A stretch of DNA of 64,000 nt from Faecalicatena fissicatena (GCA_001028025.1 LDAQ01000108.1:1-64000), one strand, 5' to 3'. Shown: positions 53,617-63,391, counted from the first letter of the stretch. Numbers and translations: made by a program. Notes: generated by a model from the letters alone, not told the origin.

Positions 53617-54165
53617 CATTACATTCTTTACTACTTCCTGGCGGATACTCTCATCCGGTTCAGCAGAAGCTTTATAGTCTGCATACCGCGCAGCGACATA
53701 CAGATAATCTGAAAGACGGTTGATATACTGCATCGCCTTGCTGTCTGCCCCGTAATTCTGGGCCACTTTGCGGAAACGGCGTTCGGCTCTTCGGGCAACA
53801 GCTCGGGCAACATCCAGCCTTGCGGACTGTTCACAGCCTCCGTATAGTATGAATTCCTTAGCGCGCGGAAATAGTCCCTCCAGCCGGTCGATTTCCTCTT
53901 CAAGGGTAAACGTTTCTTCCTTGGTAAAACGGTAATCCAGATTGCGAGGATCCGCAATCCCTGCCATCATTTGAATCAGAGATTTCTGTATCTGTGAAAG
54001 ACGGTCACTCAGAGGCTGGTCTGCAATGACTTTGGCAAGGCCGATATGGCTGCTCAATTCATCAATTGTCCCCAGCAGCTCAATCCGGTCATCTGATTTG
54101 GAGACACTGATTCCATTCATAAGAGAAGTTTTTCCGGCATCTCCGTTTTTTGTGTAAATCTTCAT
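53599..54165 (-). CDS. pduO: cob(I)alamin adenosyltransferase, PduO type
   Basis: The 188-residue protein begins with the ATP-binding signature KIYTKNGDAGKTSLMNG and has the helical bundle with LGTIDELSSHIGLAK and ARLDVARAVARRAERR. It makes adenosylcobalamin from cob(I)alamin and ATP. It is the last gene of the diol dehydratase operon and supplies that enzyme's cofactor. RBS AAGGGGAG. Confidence 0.93.
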   Translation of the reverse strand: MKIYTKNGDAGKTSLMNGISVSKSDDRIELLGTIDELSSHIGLAKVIADQPLSDRLSQIQKSLIQMMAGIADPRNLDYRFTKEETFTLEEEIDRLEGLFPRAKEFILYGGCEQSARLDVARAVARRAERRFRKVAQNYGADSKAMQYINRLSDYLYVAARYADYKASAEPDESIRQEVVKNVMKSLAK

Positions 54166-54224
54166 AGTTATCTCCCCTTTTTACATAATTCTGCAGCTAA
54201 GCTGCAGTAAAAAATCCCGACAGG

Positions 54225-54554
54225 TTATTTGAATGCCAGTTTTTTGACGGCCCGTGCACTGTTTGCCCCCAGTTTCCTGCTCTGCATCGGATCTGGATTC
54301 TGATAGCTCTCGATATTGCGGCCCTTTGAGATGCCCCGCATCTGCATAGCGATCCCGTTTCCGGTCATTCCGATCCCGGAGCCGAGCATGGAGTCATTAG
54401 CAGCATTCCACGCCAGTTCATCAAGTGAAATGGTTTCCATTTCTTTTATCTCATAAAATACCCCTTCTTCTTCAATTCCGGCACAGACATTCCGGAGTGA
54501 AGAGGTATCCGGGTTATTCACATATATGAAAATAGAAGGCTTTTTAATGATCAT
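54225..54554 (-). CDS. diol/glycerol dehydratase reactivase small subunit
   Basis: The 109-residue protein (IIKKPSIFIYVNNPDTSSLR, then WNAANDSMLGSGIGMTGNGIAMQMRG) matches the small subunit of the ATP-driven reactivating factor (DdrB/PduH type), which swaps damaged cobalamin out of the dehydratase. ATG 54554 is used, with AGGAGAAC upstream; it overlaps the large-subunit stop by 4 bp. Confidence 0.9.
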   Translation of the reverse strand: MIIKKPSIFIYVNNPDTSSLRNVCAGIEEEGVFYEIKEMETISLDELAWNAANDSMLGSGIGMTGNGIAMQMRGISKGRNIESYQNPDPMQSRKLGANSARAVKKLAFK

Positions 54555-56368
54555 TTTTGTTCTCCTGCATATGAAAGTACAAGCCCGGTGGCTACGGCAT
54601 TGCGGGGGCCTTCCGCACCCCGGATATTTCCCCGGCCGCATACAATACGGTAACCGGCGAATTCTTCCATCAGCATTTCCGGGATCTCAAAGTCCTCGGC
54701 AGAACCGCCCACCAGTACAACATTGGATATATTCCTCAAATCATGACCGGGCGCGACCTTTTTCAGAGCGCGGAACGCATTTGTGACAAAAACTTTCCTT
54801 TTTGCATCCCGGCGTACCTGGACGATCTTCTCCATGGGAATGTCCTTTTCCATACGGATAAACCCATCCTCCGCCAGCAGAATAACGCGTCCGTAGAAAC
54901 GGGGATCAATGGAATCCTCCATAAAGGTCATCTGTCCATTCTCCATCCGCATATGAAACAGACTCTCTACTTTGGCAAGGGGGTATTTTTTAATCTGTTC
55001 GGCCATATGCCTGTCACCAAGTCCCAATTCGGTCTCGATCAGCATGGATACCAGTTCACCGGCACCTGCCTGGTGGGTCATGGTGACCTGTCCTTCCTCG
55101 GAAATCACTGCGGCATCCGTAGAACCGCCCCCCATGTCCAGGATCGCCAGCGGCAGCTGTGTTCCCGGGGTTGTAAGAGCCCCGAGGCTTGCCATAACGG
55201 CCTCCACGCCGGCAACCTTCACATCTGTTCCCAGCTCCAGCTTCAGTTTTTCTGCAATCTCCCTCATGGGGAGCTGACGGGTCTTTACCATGGCCGCTAT
55301 GCCCACAGCCTTTTCCAGACAGGTTTCCCCTGCCAGGGCTCCCGAGATCAGAACAGGCGCGAGAGTGTCAACTGCCAGTACATCTGTAATGTGGATATCC
55401 GCATCCGGAGTATTGTCCAGTTCGCCCATGCCCTGCTTGATACGGGAAAGCATATTGCCTACATTGGTATTCGGCTGTCCGCTGATGTCGCGGATGCTTC
55501 CGGCATCAGATACCGCCTGCATGATTTTCTCTGCGCCTTCATCCAGATTAACGGATGCGCTGTGTTCTGCATCCAGATAAATCTCTCCTGCCGGGAGCAC
55601 ATTTTCACGTACATTCCCGCCGGGCGTCTTCAGTACTACAGCGCTGCGTTTGCCGATCAGGCTCTTGGCAATCGGTGTGACAGTACGAGTCTCTTCTGCA
55701 TTCAGCTGTAAAAGCGTGGCGATGCCGTAGGGGTTGGAAAGCATGCGTACGGTCTGACCGGGCAGTGCAACCTCGATTGCCGCCAGAACCCTGTCCGGAA
55801 GCTTGTCGATTCTGGCTACTTCATCGATAATCGGCAGTTTCCTGTGCAGGCGGTTCTCCACAAGGACAGCCTCATCCGCCTGCAGGATCACACCTGCGAT
55901 ATCCAGCGTTCCTTCCGCCTGGTTCAGGATTGCAGCCACTTCTTCATAAGAATAGGAGCTGGGTGCAGCCACGATGTAAGGCGTACCGGGGACACCCCTG
56001 GACAGATTTTCGATCAGGAGAATCTCGCCCACAGCCTGTCCGGCACCAGCGGGGGTGGAGGGATTGTGTCCGATCATGGAAGAGTCGGTGATAATTGTTT
56101 CTGTCAGGGTTTCCATGGCGGTATCGCCGATGACGGGAGCCGCCTCGTTAAGCCGGATGAGGGAAATGTCATCGACGTCCCTTCCGATTCTGCCCATGGC
56201 CTGTTTCAATGCCGCCTTGATGGCATGGGTATTCGCAACAGTACCTTTTGTCCCGGTTGTGGGGCAGGAAGCACTGGTCAGAAAATGGATCGTGCCACCT
56301 TGCGTACTTTCTCCGATACAGACTTCAGTTGTAGAATTCCCAATGTCAACTCCAGCGATATAACTCAA
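54551..56368 (-). CDS. diol/glycerol dehydratase reactivase large subunit (ATPase)
   Basis: The 605-residue protein has the actin-like ATPase start YIAGVDIGNSTTEVCIGE and a second phosphate loop in LAILDMGGGSTDAAVI near 405. It matches DdrA/PduG/DhaF. It hydrolyses ATP to release inactive cobalamin from the dehydratase. The start codon is TTG at 56368, overlapping the small dehydratase subunit's TGA (TTGA), with AGAGGGA upstream. Confidence 0.95.
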   Translation of the reverse strand: MSYIAGVDIGNSTTEVCIGESTQGGTIHFLTSASCPTTGTKGTVANTHAIKAALKQAMGRIGRDVDDISLIRLNEAAPVIGDTAMETLTETIITDSSMIGHNPSTPAGAGQAVGEILLIENLSRGVPGTPYIVAAPSSYSYEEVAAILNQAEGTLDIAGVILQADEAVLVENRLHRKLPIIDEVARIDKLPDRVLAAIEVALPGQTVRMLSNPYGIATLLQLNAEETRTVTPIAKSLIGKRSAVVLKTPGGNVRENVLPAGEIYLDAEHSASVNLDEGAEKIMQAVSDAGSIRDISGQPNTNVGNMLSRIKQGMGELDNTPDADIHITDVLAVDTLAPVLISGALAGETCLEKAVGIAAMVKTRQLPMREIAEKLKLELGTDVKVAGVEAVMASLGALTTPGTQLPLAILDMGGGSTDAAVISEEGQVTMTHQAGAGELVSMLIETELGLGDRHMAEQIKKYPLAKVESLFHMRMENGQMTFMEDSIDPRFYGRVILLAEDGFIRMEKDIPMEKIVQVRRDAKRKVFVTNAFRALKKVAPGHDLRNISNVVLVGGSAEDFEIPEMLMEEFAGYRIVCGRGNIRGAEGPRNAVATGLVLSYAGEQK

Positions 56369-56757
56369 AGCAGAATCCCTCTTTTCTCATAAACTTCTGC
56401 GGCCTCCATTACAAGACGCGCACAGTTTCTGGCATTGTATTTTTCAAGAAGTTCCTGGGCCATCATAACCAGCTCCAGTTTGGTAGAGCGGTTCGGGCGC
56501 AGCTTATCATACATTTTTAAAATAACATCATCAGGTACATCCACGAGCTCAGCTGCACGTTCAAAATTCTTCTCCATGGGATCATTGCCGGCTTCTCTGG
56601 CAACCTGTCCCTGTGCCTTGAGAATCTCTTTGGATATCTTGATATCGTCGGCAGACACGTGGTTTTTCATCACTTCATCCAGGGTAATATCTGTCAGTTT
56701 TTTGCCTGTCCTGGATGTTATATGTTCTTTTTCATGTTCTCCTAATGGGTACTGCAT
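56365..56757 (-). CDS. pduE: diol dehydratase small subunit
   Basis: The 130-residue protein matches the gamma subunit: YPLGEHEKEHITSRTGKKLT near the start, then RNFERAAEL-like and RPNRSTKLELVMMAQELLE segments. It packs with the alpha and beta subunits. It follows pduD with touching stop and start (TAGATG) and overlaps the reactivase start. It has no clear N-terminal targeting helix. Confidence 0.93.
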   Translation of the reverse strand: MQYPLGEHEKEHITSRTGKKLTDITLDEVMKNHVSADDIKISKEILKAQGQVAREAGNDPMEKNFERAAELVDVPDDVILKMYDKLRPNRSTKLELVMMAQELLEKYNARNCARLVMEAAEVYEKRGILL

Positions 56758-57429
56758 CTATTTTACCTCCCATTCGATAATTCCAACCTCAGGGTCCAGC
56801 TGTTCTGTCTCTGCAATATGCATCAGAGCCGCTTTTACCTGGTATTTGGGCCGTGACATCGGGTCATTGGTACAGGGAATCGGTACAACCTGTTCCCCTT
56901 TCACGTATTTGGCGGCATTTTTGCCGATCTTTCTGTATGTGTCCAGATCCATCAGCGGTGCCTGCGGGAAAAGCTCCAGGTTGGAAAGCGGGTATAAATC
57001 TTTCTGATGAATAACGGTCGTTCCTTTGGACTGGATACCGACACCGATGCCTGAGCCGGATAACTTGGCGGCCTCCAGTGCCATGAAACATACATCAGAA
57101 GTATCCAGAATCTTTACGACCCTTGGCACCATGCCTTCCTCTTCAATCCCCGCTTTCACATTCTTAAGAACATCATCCAGCGGGATGCCGCAGATGGTTT
57201 TCCGGATTTCTTTCTGGAATGCGGCTCCGACACCGATCACAACTTCTTTCGGGTCAGTTCCTTTCATGGCTCTTGGGTAAGAGGCGTAAGATGTTTTTTC
57301 TTCATTAATTCGTTCGCGGCCTGCCATAGAAGGGACCAAAGCCGCCGGAGCTGCCGGGCTCTTTTTCTGCTTCATCTCGGCGAGGACGGCATCTGTTATC
57401 TGTTTTACTAAATCTTCATTAATCTGCAT
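56758..57429 (-). CDS. pduD: diol dehydratase medium subunit
   Basis: The 223-residue protein matches the beta subunit (VVIGVGAAFQKEIRKTICGI, then GIGVGIQSKGTTVIHQKDL). Its first 20 residues, QINEDLVKQITDAVLAEMKQ, form an amphipathic helix followed by a Lys/Pro/Ala linker. This is the layout of the peptides that direct PduD-type subunits into bacterial microcompartments. No shell gene is in the window. RBS AGGAGG; 11 bp after pduC. Confidence 0.93.
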   Translation of the reverse strand: MQINEDLVKQITDAVLAEMKQKKSPAAPAALVPSMAGRERINEEKTSYASYPRAMKGTDPKEVVIGVGAAFQKEIRKTICGIPLDDVLKNVKAGIEEEGMVPRVVKILDTSDVCFMALEAAKLSGSGIGVGIQSKGTTVIHQKDLYPLSNLELFPQAPLMDLDTYRKIGKNAAKYVKGEQVVPIPCTNDPMSRPKYQVKAALMHIAETEQLDPEVGIIEWEVK

Positions 57430-57440
57430 GCTCTTTCCTC

Positions 57441-59105
57441 CTATATATCCTGCGGATTGATAATATGAGGAATCTTCTTGATTTCCTCCCAGCGTTCGCC
57501 CTCTACGCGGTAACCTGTACCAGGTCCCATGTAGTCATTCGGTGTATTGACACCGGAAAGCACATGAAAATCCCTGTCCAGGATAGCTGCTGTCTGCATA
57601 TAGTCACCTGCAACACGCTGCTTCAGCATGCTCAGCACACTCTCAGCGATATCCTGGAAACCGGATTCGGCAAGAGCCTTTACGACATCAACACCGGTGA
57701 TGCCTCGTTTCAGCACATCCTCCGCCGACATCAGGTCAGCAGTAACGTCCCGGGGAAGTGTATCCTTACTTCCGTGGGCATAGGTGACAGCTTCCACCTG
57801 TTCATCGGAGACAGGGGTAAGGCCCAGCTGTTTAAACACGGCCTGTACAGCCTGTCCGGCTTTGCGTCTCACATGAATGACTTCTTCTTCTGTGACTGGC
57901 TTAAGTCCGCCGTCAACCTGCATATCTCTCTGCAGTACATTGTAGTCATCAAAATCTTCCGCATCAAAGTTAGAGCCCGCAAACATATTGTCATAGTTCG
58001 GCTCTGCAGCGTAACCGGAAAATATAAAATCTGTTCCTGGAAGGAACTGCAGCATGGTTCTGGCCGTTCTCCGCATATCTGAATTAGAAAAGCTCTGGTC
58101 ATTGGAGGAAGCACACTCCAGGCCCAGCAGTGCGGCAACGAGATTCTCGCTCATAACTTCGCGGATTCCTCCCGGAACAGCTCCGGGCACGCCGATACAG
58201 CTGACGGATCCGTTCTGTATTCCCTGGCTTCCGGCACCTTTTGTGGCATAAAGGCAGCGGCATTCCAGATAAAGCATGGACTTTTTCTCGCTGTTTCCCA
58301 TCAGGACTTCGGACCCTGAACCAGAAGTAAAGCGCACCTTCAACCCTCTTGATGCATATGCCGAATTCAGGAAAGCTTTGGAGTAAGGGGTATCATCCCC
58401 GTCAATAAATACTTTTTCAGTCCCATATACAGAAAGCGTCTCCGCATATGTAGTAAGTCCCCGGATGCCAAGCTCCAGTTCCGTTGCTTCTTCTGCGGAA
58501 CACTGAGTCAGAACGCCGGGGCGTCCTACCTGGGAACCGATCAAAAGAGCCATGGCGCTTAGAGGTGCATATCTGGCAACTCCCATGGTAGTTTCTTCTT
58601 CCGCAAAACCTCTCAGGGCGCCTTCGGCAGCATCTGCCGCGATCTGAACCGGATCATCCTTCAGGTTCGTAATATGAGCCTGATTCCCCGGTGTCCTGCG
58701 GGCGCGCATTTTCTGCATACCCATTATCAGCTCCACCACGTTGAGACAGTTCAGAACTTCTACCATCTTGGCGGGAGTGATGCCGCTTACGATCTCCAGA
58801 ATCTCTTTTCTGGAAACATGAATATCCACGATCATCCTGGCAATATCCAGGGAGGGGATTGTCATGGACATCGGGGCTCTCTGAATGTTGATGGCATAAT
58901 CTGCGATAAACTGGTCGATAAAATCAAAGTCTTTTCGTTGTTTTCCGTCCAGTTCTGTAATCTTGCCGTCTTCAATCTTAAAGGATGGCTTAGGATCATA
59001 AGGGCTGTTCATAGCGGCAAAGCCCATCTCAGGCCATTCATTAATATAACCGTCCATATTGACCGGGCGGCGGTCCAGTGTTTCAATACGTTTTGATCTT
59101 TTCAT
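57441..59105 (-). CDS. pduC: B12-dependent diol dehydratase large subunit
   Basis: The 554-residue alpha subunit is full length and matches PduC throughout: MKRSKRIETLDRRPVNMDGY, the barrel segments QMRARRTPGNQAHIT-like near 145, CSAEEATELELGIRG near 195, and GTDFIFSGYAAEPNYDNMF near 375. It converts 1,2-propanediol to propionaldehyde, or glycerol to 3-hydroxypropionaldehyde, through an adenosylcobalamin radical. First gene of its operon. RBS AGGAGAAG. Confidence 0.96.
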   Translation of the reverse strand: MKRSKRIETLDRRPVNMDGYINEWPEMGFAAMNSPYDPKPSFKIEDGKITELDGKQRKDFDFIDQFIADYAINIQRAPMSMTIPSLDIARMIVDIHVSRKEILEIVSGITPAKMVEVLNCLNVVELIMGMQKMRARRTPGNQAHITNLKDDPVQIAADAAEGALRGFAEEETTMGVARYAPLSAMALLIGSQVGRPGVLTQCSAEEATELELGIRGLTTYAETLSVYGTEKVFIDGDDTPYSKAFLNSAYASRGLKVRFTSGSGSEVLMGNSEKKSMLYLECRCLYATKGAGSQGIQNGSVSCIGVPGAVPGGIREVMSENLVAALLGLECASSNDQSFSNSDMRRTARTMLQFLPGTDFIFSGYAAEPNYDNMFAGSNFDAEDFDDYNVLQRDMQVDGGLKPVTEEEVIHVRRKAGQAVQAVFKQLGLTPVSDEQVEAVTYAHGSKDTLPRDVTADLMSAEDVLKRGITGVDVVKALAESGFQDIAESVLSMLKQRVAGDYMQTAAILDRDFHVLSGVNTPNDYMGPGTGYRVEGERWEEIKKIPHIINPQDI

Positions 59106-59209
59106 TTTTCTCTTCTCCTAAGGAATTAAATTCCAGATAATGAACGCACACGGCATGTCCTTTATAATTAAAGTGCGTTGCAGTATGGAAAACAATATAC
59201 AGTGCTTTT

Positions 59210-59238
59210 ATTATACAACAAACACAGGGAAATAGCAA
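59210..59238 (-). promoter_or_regulatory. promoter of the diol dehydratase operon
   Basis: On the minus strand TTGCTA (59233-59238) and TATAAT (59210-59215) are spaced 17 bp. The leader to pduC is about 100 nt; I see no cobalamin riboswitch in it. Confidence 0.6.
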
Positions 59239-59333
59239 TGTATTATTGCTGAAAATCAACTAAAAACCACATGGAATCAAATGGATCCCACACAAAACAA
59301 CAGTCAAGGGCGGTGAAGCAATGTCTTACAAGA

Positions 59334-60245
59334 TTAGAGATCTGTAAATGCAAGCTCCTCCCGGAGCAGATCTAAATATCTGACAGCATCTTCACTCGGC
59401 TTACAGTCCTTCCTTTTGATATAAACAATATTACAGCAGATATTGGGAATTCTGATACTGATCCAGTTTTCGTTATCGGGAGCCTGTGGATGCTGTACAC
59501 AGCCCACGCTGAATGCATCTGTGGAGGAAACCAGCTTCCTTCGCGTTTCTTTATCATGTACAGAGATATTCTTCATGGTTTCTATATAGTCAAAGTGCAG
59601 CAGACTGGGGTACTCATCCCCTCTGCTGAAATCATAGGAAATGTGAGCATACTGTTTTAATGTGTCCAGGGTAATGTTTTCGGGGCCGTTTTTTAAGGCA
59701 GGATGCCCTTTTCTCAGATTAATATTCATTGGCATTTTTTTCAGGAATTGCATGGCAATATCCTTAGAGCGCATTATTTCTGCGTATACGGCCATGGCCT
59801 TATCATCAAAAGCCGCAATGCCAATGTGAGATTTGTTCAGGTACACTTCATTAATGACGGTTTTTACATTGCCGGAGGCCAGTGAAAAATCCAGTCTTTT
59901 CCGATTATCATATTCTTTACAGAGTTTGATAAAAGCTTCCGACAATGCGGTATGATTGAAAGAGGAAATAAGATGCAGGCTGCTGCAGTTTTTATCGATG
60001 CTGCTCCCCTTAATCTGGCGCAGCTGCTCAATAATAATTTCAGCATGCTGAATAAAATATTCTCCCTGTTCAGTAAGAACAATTCCAAGGTTTGTCCTGG
60101 AAAAGATCTGATATCCCAGTTCAGCTTCCAGAGCAGATATGGCTCTGCTGATATTGGGCTGTGACACAAACAAATTCTCTGCAGCTTTAGAAAAAGACAA
60201 GGTACGGGACGCTTCCACAGCGTATTCAATCTGCTGTATATTCAT
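59334..60245 (-). CDS. LysR-family transcriptional regulator
   Basis: The 303-residue protein has the LysR helix-turn-helix (NIQQIEYAVEASRTLSFSKA, then FVSQPNISRAISALEAELG) and a two-lobed effector domain (about 90-300). ATG 60245 is chosen with GAGGAG upstream. It is divergent from the amidohydrolase operon and lies upstream of, and in the same direction as, the dehydratase operon. By the LysR rule the divergent amidohydrolase is the more likely target. Confidence 0.9.
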   Translation of the reverse strand: MNIQQIEYAVEASRTLSFSKAAENLFVSQPNISRAISALEAELGYQIFSRTNLGIVLTEQGEYFIQHAEIIIEQLRQIKGSSIDKNCSSLHLISSFNHTALSEAFIKLCKEYDNRKRLDFSLASGNVKTVINEVYLNKSHIGIAAFDDKAMAVYAEIMRSKDIAMQFLKKMPMNINLRKGHPALKNGPENITLDTLKQYAHISYDFSRGDEYPSLLHFDYIETMKNISVHDKETRRKLVSSTDAFSVGCVQHPQAPDNENWISIRIPNICCNIVYIKRKDCKPSEDAVRYLDLLREELAFTDL

Positions 60246-60490
60246 AATTTTTCTCCTCTTTATTAAATGACGTGAATCGAATAACCAAAACGTATACCCC
60301 CATGCCGGATACATATTGGTAATTGGTGGAGTGTGACTATAGAATAAGAGTAAGAACAGGCATCCCGAAGCCGGCATAGGGTATTTAATTATAAATAGCA
60401 GTATACCTTATTTTATAGATTGCTGCAAACCTGTAAGCAGGGTATAGAATACGGGATGATCCGGAAAAACGGCGGAAAAGGAGAGGTTTA

Positions 60491-61906
60491 ATGGATAGGA
60501 ATCTTTTATGTGGTCTGGTAGATGAGAAACAGGATATTTTTGCTGAAATCAGTGATAAAATCTGGGAGTATGCTGAGCCGGCTTTCTATGAAAAAAAATC
60601 AATGGAGGTACAGGTTCAGTGTCTGGAAAAGGAAGGTTTCCAGGTGAGTAAAAACATTGCGGACATTCCGACGGCTTTTAAAGCAAGCTATGGTTCGGGA
60701 AAGCCGGTTATTGCATTTTTGGGTGAATATGATGCACTTCCGATGCTGTCTCAGAAAGCGGACAGCACGGTAAAGGAGGAACTGGCAGAAGCGGGGTTTG
60801 GGCATGGATGCGGACATCACCTTCTGGGAACCGGGTCCATGCAGGCTGCTGTTGCAGTAAAAGATTATATGGAAAAGACAAAGCTGCGGGGGACAGTCGT
60901 ATATTTTGGCTGTCCTGCGGAAGAAGGAGAGGCCGGAAAAGCATTTATGGTAAAAGAACATGCCTTTGAAGGGTGTGATATCTGTCTGACATGGCATCCG
61001 TTTTCTTTTAATGTCTGTTCCATGTCATCCCTGGCAAATGCACGCATCCGGTATACCTTTACAGGAGTGAGTTCGCATGCAGCAACATCGCCTCATCTGG
61101 GGCGGAGCGCACTGGATGCCGTAGAACTTATGAATGTAGGCTGTAATTACCTCAGGGAACATATCCCGCCGGATTGTCGAATTCACTATGCGATTACCAA
61201 CACAGGAGGTACAGCACCGAATGTGATACCTGCAAAAGCAGAAGTTCTGTATGCCATCAGAGCACCGAAAATGTCTGATACTGCAGAACTCTGCAGGAGA
61301 GTAAATAAAGTGGCCCGCGGTGCGGCAGAAATGACGGAAACAGAGGTGGAGACGGATATTCATTGCGCCTATGCAGACCTGATTCAGAATAAGGCACTGA
61401 ACAGGCTTGTCTATCAGAACATGAACGACTTTGAGATCCTTTATACCCATGAGGAATATGAATATGCCCGAAGGTTCAGGGCCATGTCGGATGAGAATGA
61501 GATTGCACGTACAAAGGCCCTGGCCGCCGGATTTATTGGCGAAAAGGCGGAGGAAGCATTTTCATCACCTATCGCAAATTTTGTGATTCCCCCGGTAAAT
61601 ATAAAGCAGGGCTCTAATGACGTGGGAGATGTAAGCCAGTGCATTCCAACCGCCTGTTTCAGCGCGGTGTGCTACGCAATGGGAACCTCGCCTCATTCCT
61701 GGCAGGCTGTTGCACAGGGGAAAAGTTCGCTGGCACATAAAGGGATGTTCTTTGCAGCCAGAGTGCTTGCGGCTACAGCGATTCAAATAATGGAGGAACC
61801 CAGGCTGGCAGAAGATGCCAGGGCGGATTTTATAAAAACTATGGCTGGTAAAACATATGAAAGCTTAATTCCGAAAGGTATAAAGCCGGCAATATTGCGA
61901 GGGTAA
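60491..61906 (+). CDS. M20-family amidohydrolase, AbgB-like
   Basis: The 471-residue metallohydrolase has M20 motifs: GEYDALP near 77, GHGCGHHLLGTG near 103, PAEEGEAGKAFM near 140, and WHPFSFN near 165. Overall length and the C-terminal GSNDVGDVSQCIPTACF match p-aminobenzoyl-glutamate hydrolase (AbgB) and related amidases. It cleaves an amide such as an acylated amino acid. RBS GGAGAGG. Two membrane-protein genes follow. Confidence 0.87.
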   Translation: MDRNLLCGLVDEKQDIFAEISDKIWEYAEPAFYEKKSMEVQVQCLEKEGFQVSKNIADIPTAFKASYGSGKPVIAFLGEYDALPMLSQKADSTVKEELAEAGFGHGCGHHLLGTGSMQAAVAVKDYMEKTKLRGTVVYFGCPAEEGEAGKAFMVKEHAFEGCDICLTWHPFSFNVCSMSSLANARIRYTFTGVSSHAATSPHLGRSALDAVELMNVGCNYLREHIPPDCRIHYAITNTGGTAPNVIPAKAEVLYAIRAPKMSDTAELCRRVNKVARGAAEMTETEVETDIHCAYADLIQNKALNRLVYQNMNDFEILYTHEEYEYARRFRAMSDENEIARTKALAAGFIGEKAEEAFSSPIANFVIPPVNIKQGSNDVGDVSQCIPTACFSAVCYAMGTSPHSWQAVAQGKSSLAHKGMFFAARVLAATAIQIMEEPRLAEDARADFIKTMAGKTYESLIPKGIKPAILRG

Positions 61907-61977
61907 CGGTATATTTTTAAACTGACCGGCATGCAGAAAAACAGTCCTGTCCGGTGGTATTGATCAGGAGGCAAAGT

Positions 61978-62700
61978 ATGAGTGAAATCTATTCTTTTAT
62001 ATCAAACAGTGTTCCAATGGCCGTTTTATGCGGTATAGTCATTATTTTTGTTATGGTGCAGTCTGCTTTGTTTTTCCGGGCTGCCTGGAGACGCTCGGAG
62101 GAAATAGGCATATCTAAGGCAGACAGAAAGAAAATTGTTAAGAGCAGTGCTTTATTTTCCATTGTACCGTCCCTGCCGATTATTATCAGCTATGTTATTC
62201 TAATGCCGGCCCTGGGCAGATTTTTTCCGTGGCTGAGACTGAGTGTCATTGGTTCGGCAACCTATGAGACAATGGCCGCCAACATGGCGGTTACGGCGGC
62301 CGGGTACGACAGCATATCCGGAGGAGACTTTCCTGCTGAAACATATGTCATGATCATGTGGGCGGTAACACTGGGAATTATGCTGTCAAGCCTGGCAGTA
62401 CTGATTCTGAAAAAGTACGATAAGAAAATGCAGACGATCAGTGCGGGAAATAAAGCGCTGGGGACAATGATTACTTCGGTCATGTTTCTTGGCATGATGG
62501 CTACATTTTCCGCGCCGTATATTGTGGATTATAAAAATGTTGTTGCAATTCTTACAATCTTAATATCTGCCGGTACGATGTTCCTGCTGGAATATTTGTC
62601 CGGAAAATGGAAAACTTTGAAAGAGTTTTCGTTTGCAGTCAGCATGATCGCCGGAATGGCCGGTGCATGTGTCATATCAAATGTAATGGGAGGAATATAA
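61978..62700 (+). CDS. DUF5058 family membrane protein
   Basis: The 240-residue protein has about six helices (IYSFISNSVPMAVLCGIVII at the start, then KIVKSSALFSIVPSLPIIIS). I assign it to DUF5058 with moderate confidence. It is followed 1 bp later by another membrane protein and preceded by the AbgB-like hydrolase, so the pair probably forms a transporter for the hydrolase substrate. ATG 61978 is chosen, with AGGAGG upstream. Confidence 0.72.
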   Translation: MSEIYSFISNSVPMAVLCGIVIIFVMVQSALFFRAAWRRSEEIGISKADRKKIVKSSALFSIVPSLPIIISYVILMPALGRFFPWLRLSVIGSATYETMAANMAVTAAGYDSISGGDFPAETYVMIMWAVTLGIMLSSLAVLILKKYDKKMQTISAGNKALGTMITSVMFLGMMATFSAPYIVDYKNVVAILTILISAGTMFLLEYLSGKWKTLKEFSFAVSMIAGMAGACVISNVMGGI

Positions 62701-62701
62701 A

Positions 62702-63391
62702 ATGCAGAGTTATGATCAGTTTAATAACAAAATACATAAAATGGGTATTCTGACAACTTTGGCGGTTGGCATCCTGTTTATAACTGTCCCTTTGGGGATT
62801 ACGATTATATTTGGCATAAAGCTGGACTGGAAACAGGTATTTACGGTTTCGGCTCCGATTGCGGTTATATTCGGGATCACCGGGCTCTGTGAGAAATTGT
62901 CCATGGCCCCTGTCATTGGCCCCGGGGCAGTCTACCTGGCATCTTCCACGGGAAATGTCCAAAATATGAAGCTGCCGGCTGCTCTGAACGCTATGCGTGT
63001 TGTGGAGTGTGAAGAGGGGAGCGAGAAGGGGCGCGTTGTTTCGATCATTGCAGTTGCCACTTCTGCCTTTGTAACTACATTCATTGTGTTTTTAGGTATG
63101 CTGTTTTTAGCTCCCCTTGTTGCTCCGCTGTTGTCCAACCCCGTGATATCACCGGCATTTGATAATATGTTCCCGGCACTGCTCGGTCCCATGGTACTGC
63201 CTGTACTGGTGAAGAATTTTAAAGCAGCAATTCTGCCCTTTGGACTTGCAATTATCTTTGCGGTGGTCCTTGGATCCAGATACAGTCAGCTGCAGAGCAT
63301 CGTGATGGTTGCAGTAATTCTTTTGTCGATTGGAGTAATGAAGCTGATTATGACCAGAAAAAAGACCGCAGATGAGCAGGCAGAGGGATAA
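62702..63391 (+). CDS. membrane protein, probable partner of the DUF5058 protein
   Basis: The 229-residue protein has six helices and a conserved-looking loop, SMAPVIGPGAVYLASSTGN, near 65, which may line a substrate path. The family is not recognised with certainty. It starts 1 bp after the DUF5058 stop codon with GGGAGGAAT upstream, so both are made together. No ATPase or binding protein is present, which suggests a secondary transporter. A terminator follows. Confidence 0.65.
   Translation: MQSYDQFNNKIHKMGILTTLAVGILFITVPLGITIIFGIKLDWKQVFTVSAPIAVIFGITGLCEKLSMAPVIGPGAVYLASSTGNVQNMKLPAALNAMRVVECEEGSEKGRVVSIIAVATSAFVTTFIVFLGMLFLAPLVAPLLSNPVISPAFDNMFPALLGPMVLPVLVKNFKAAILPFGLAIIFAVVLGSRYSQLQSIVMVAVILLSIGVMKLIMTRKKTADEQAEG

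Noticed and set aside
54743..55711. 322-codon open frame on the plus strand
   Set aside because: It lies antisense to the well-supported reactivase gene, has no ribosome site and no recognisable domain.
57465..58082. 205-codon open frame on the plus strand
   Set aside because: Antisense to pduC, which is full length and clearly coding.
59106..59210. Possible cobalamin riboswitch before pduC
   Set aside because: I looked for the B12 box and conserved stems; the roughly 100-nt leader is too short and shows none.
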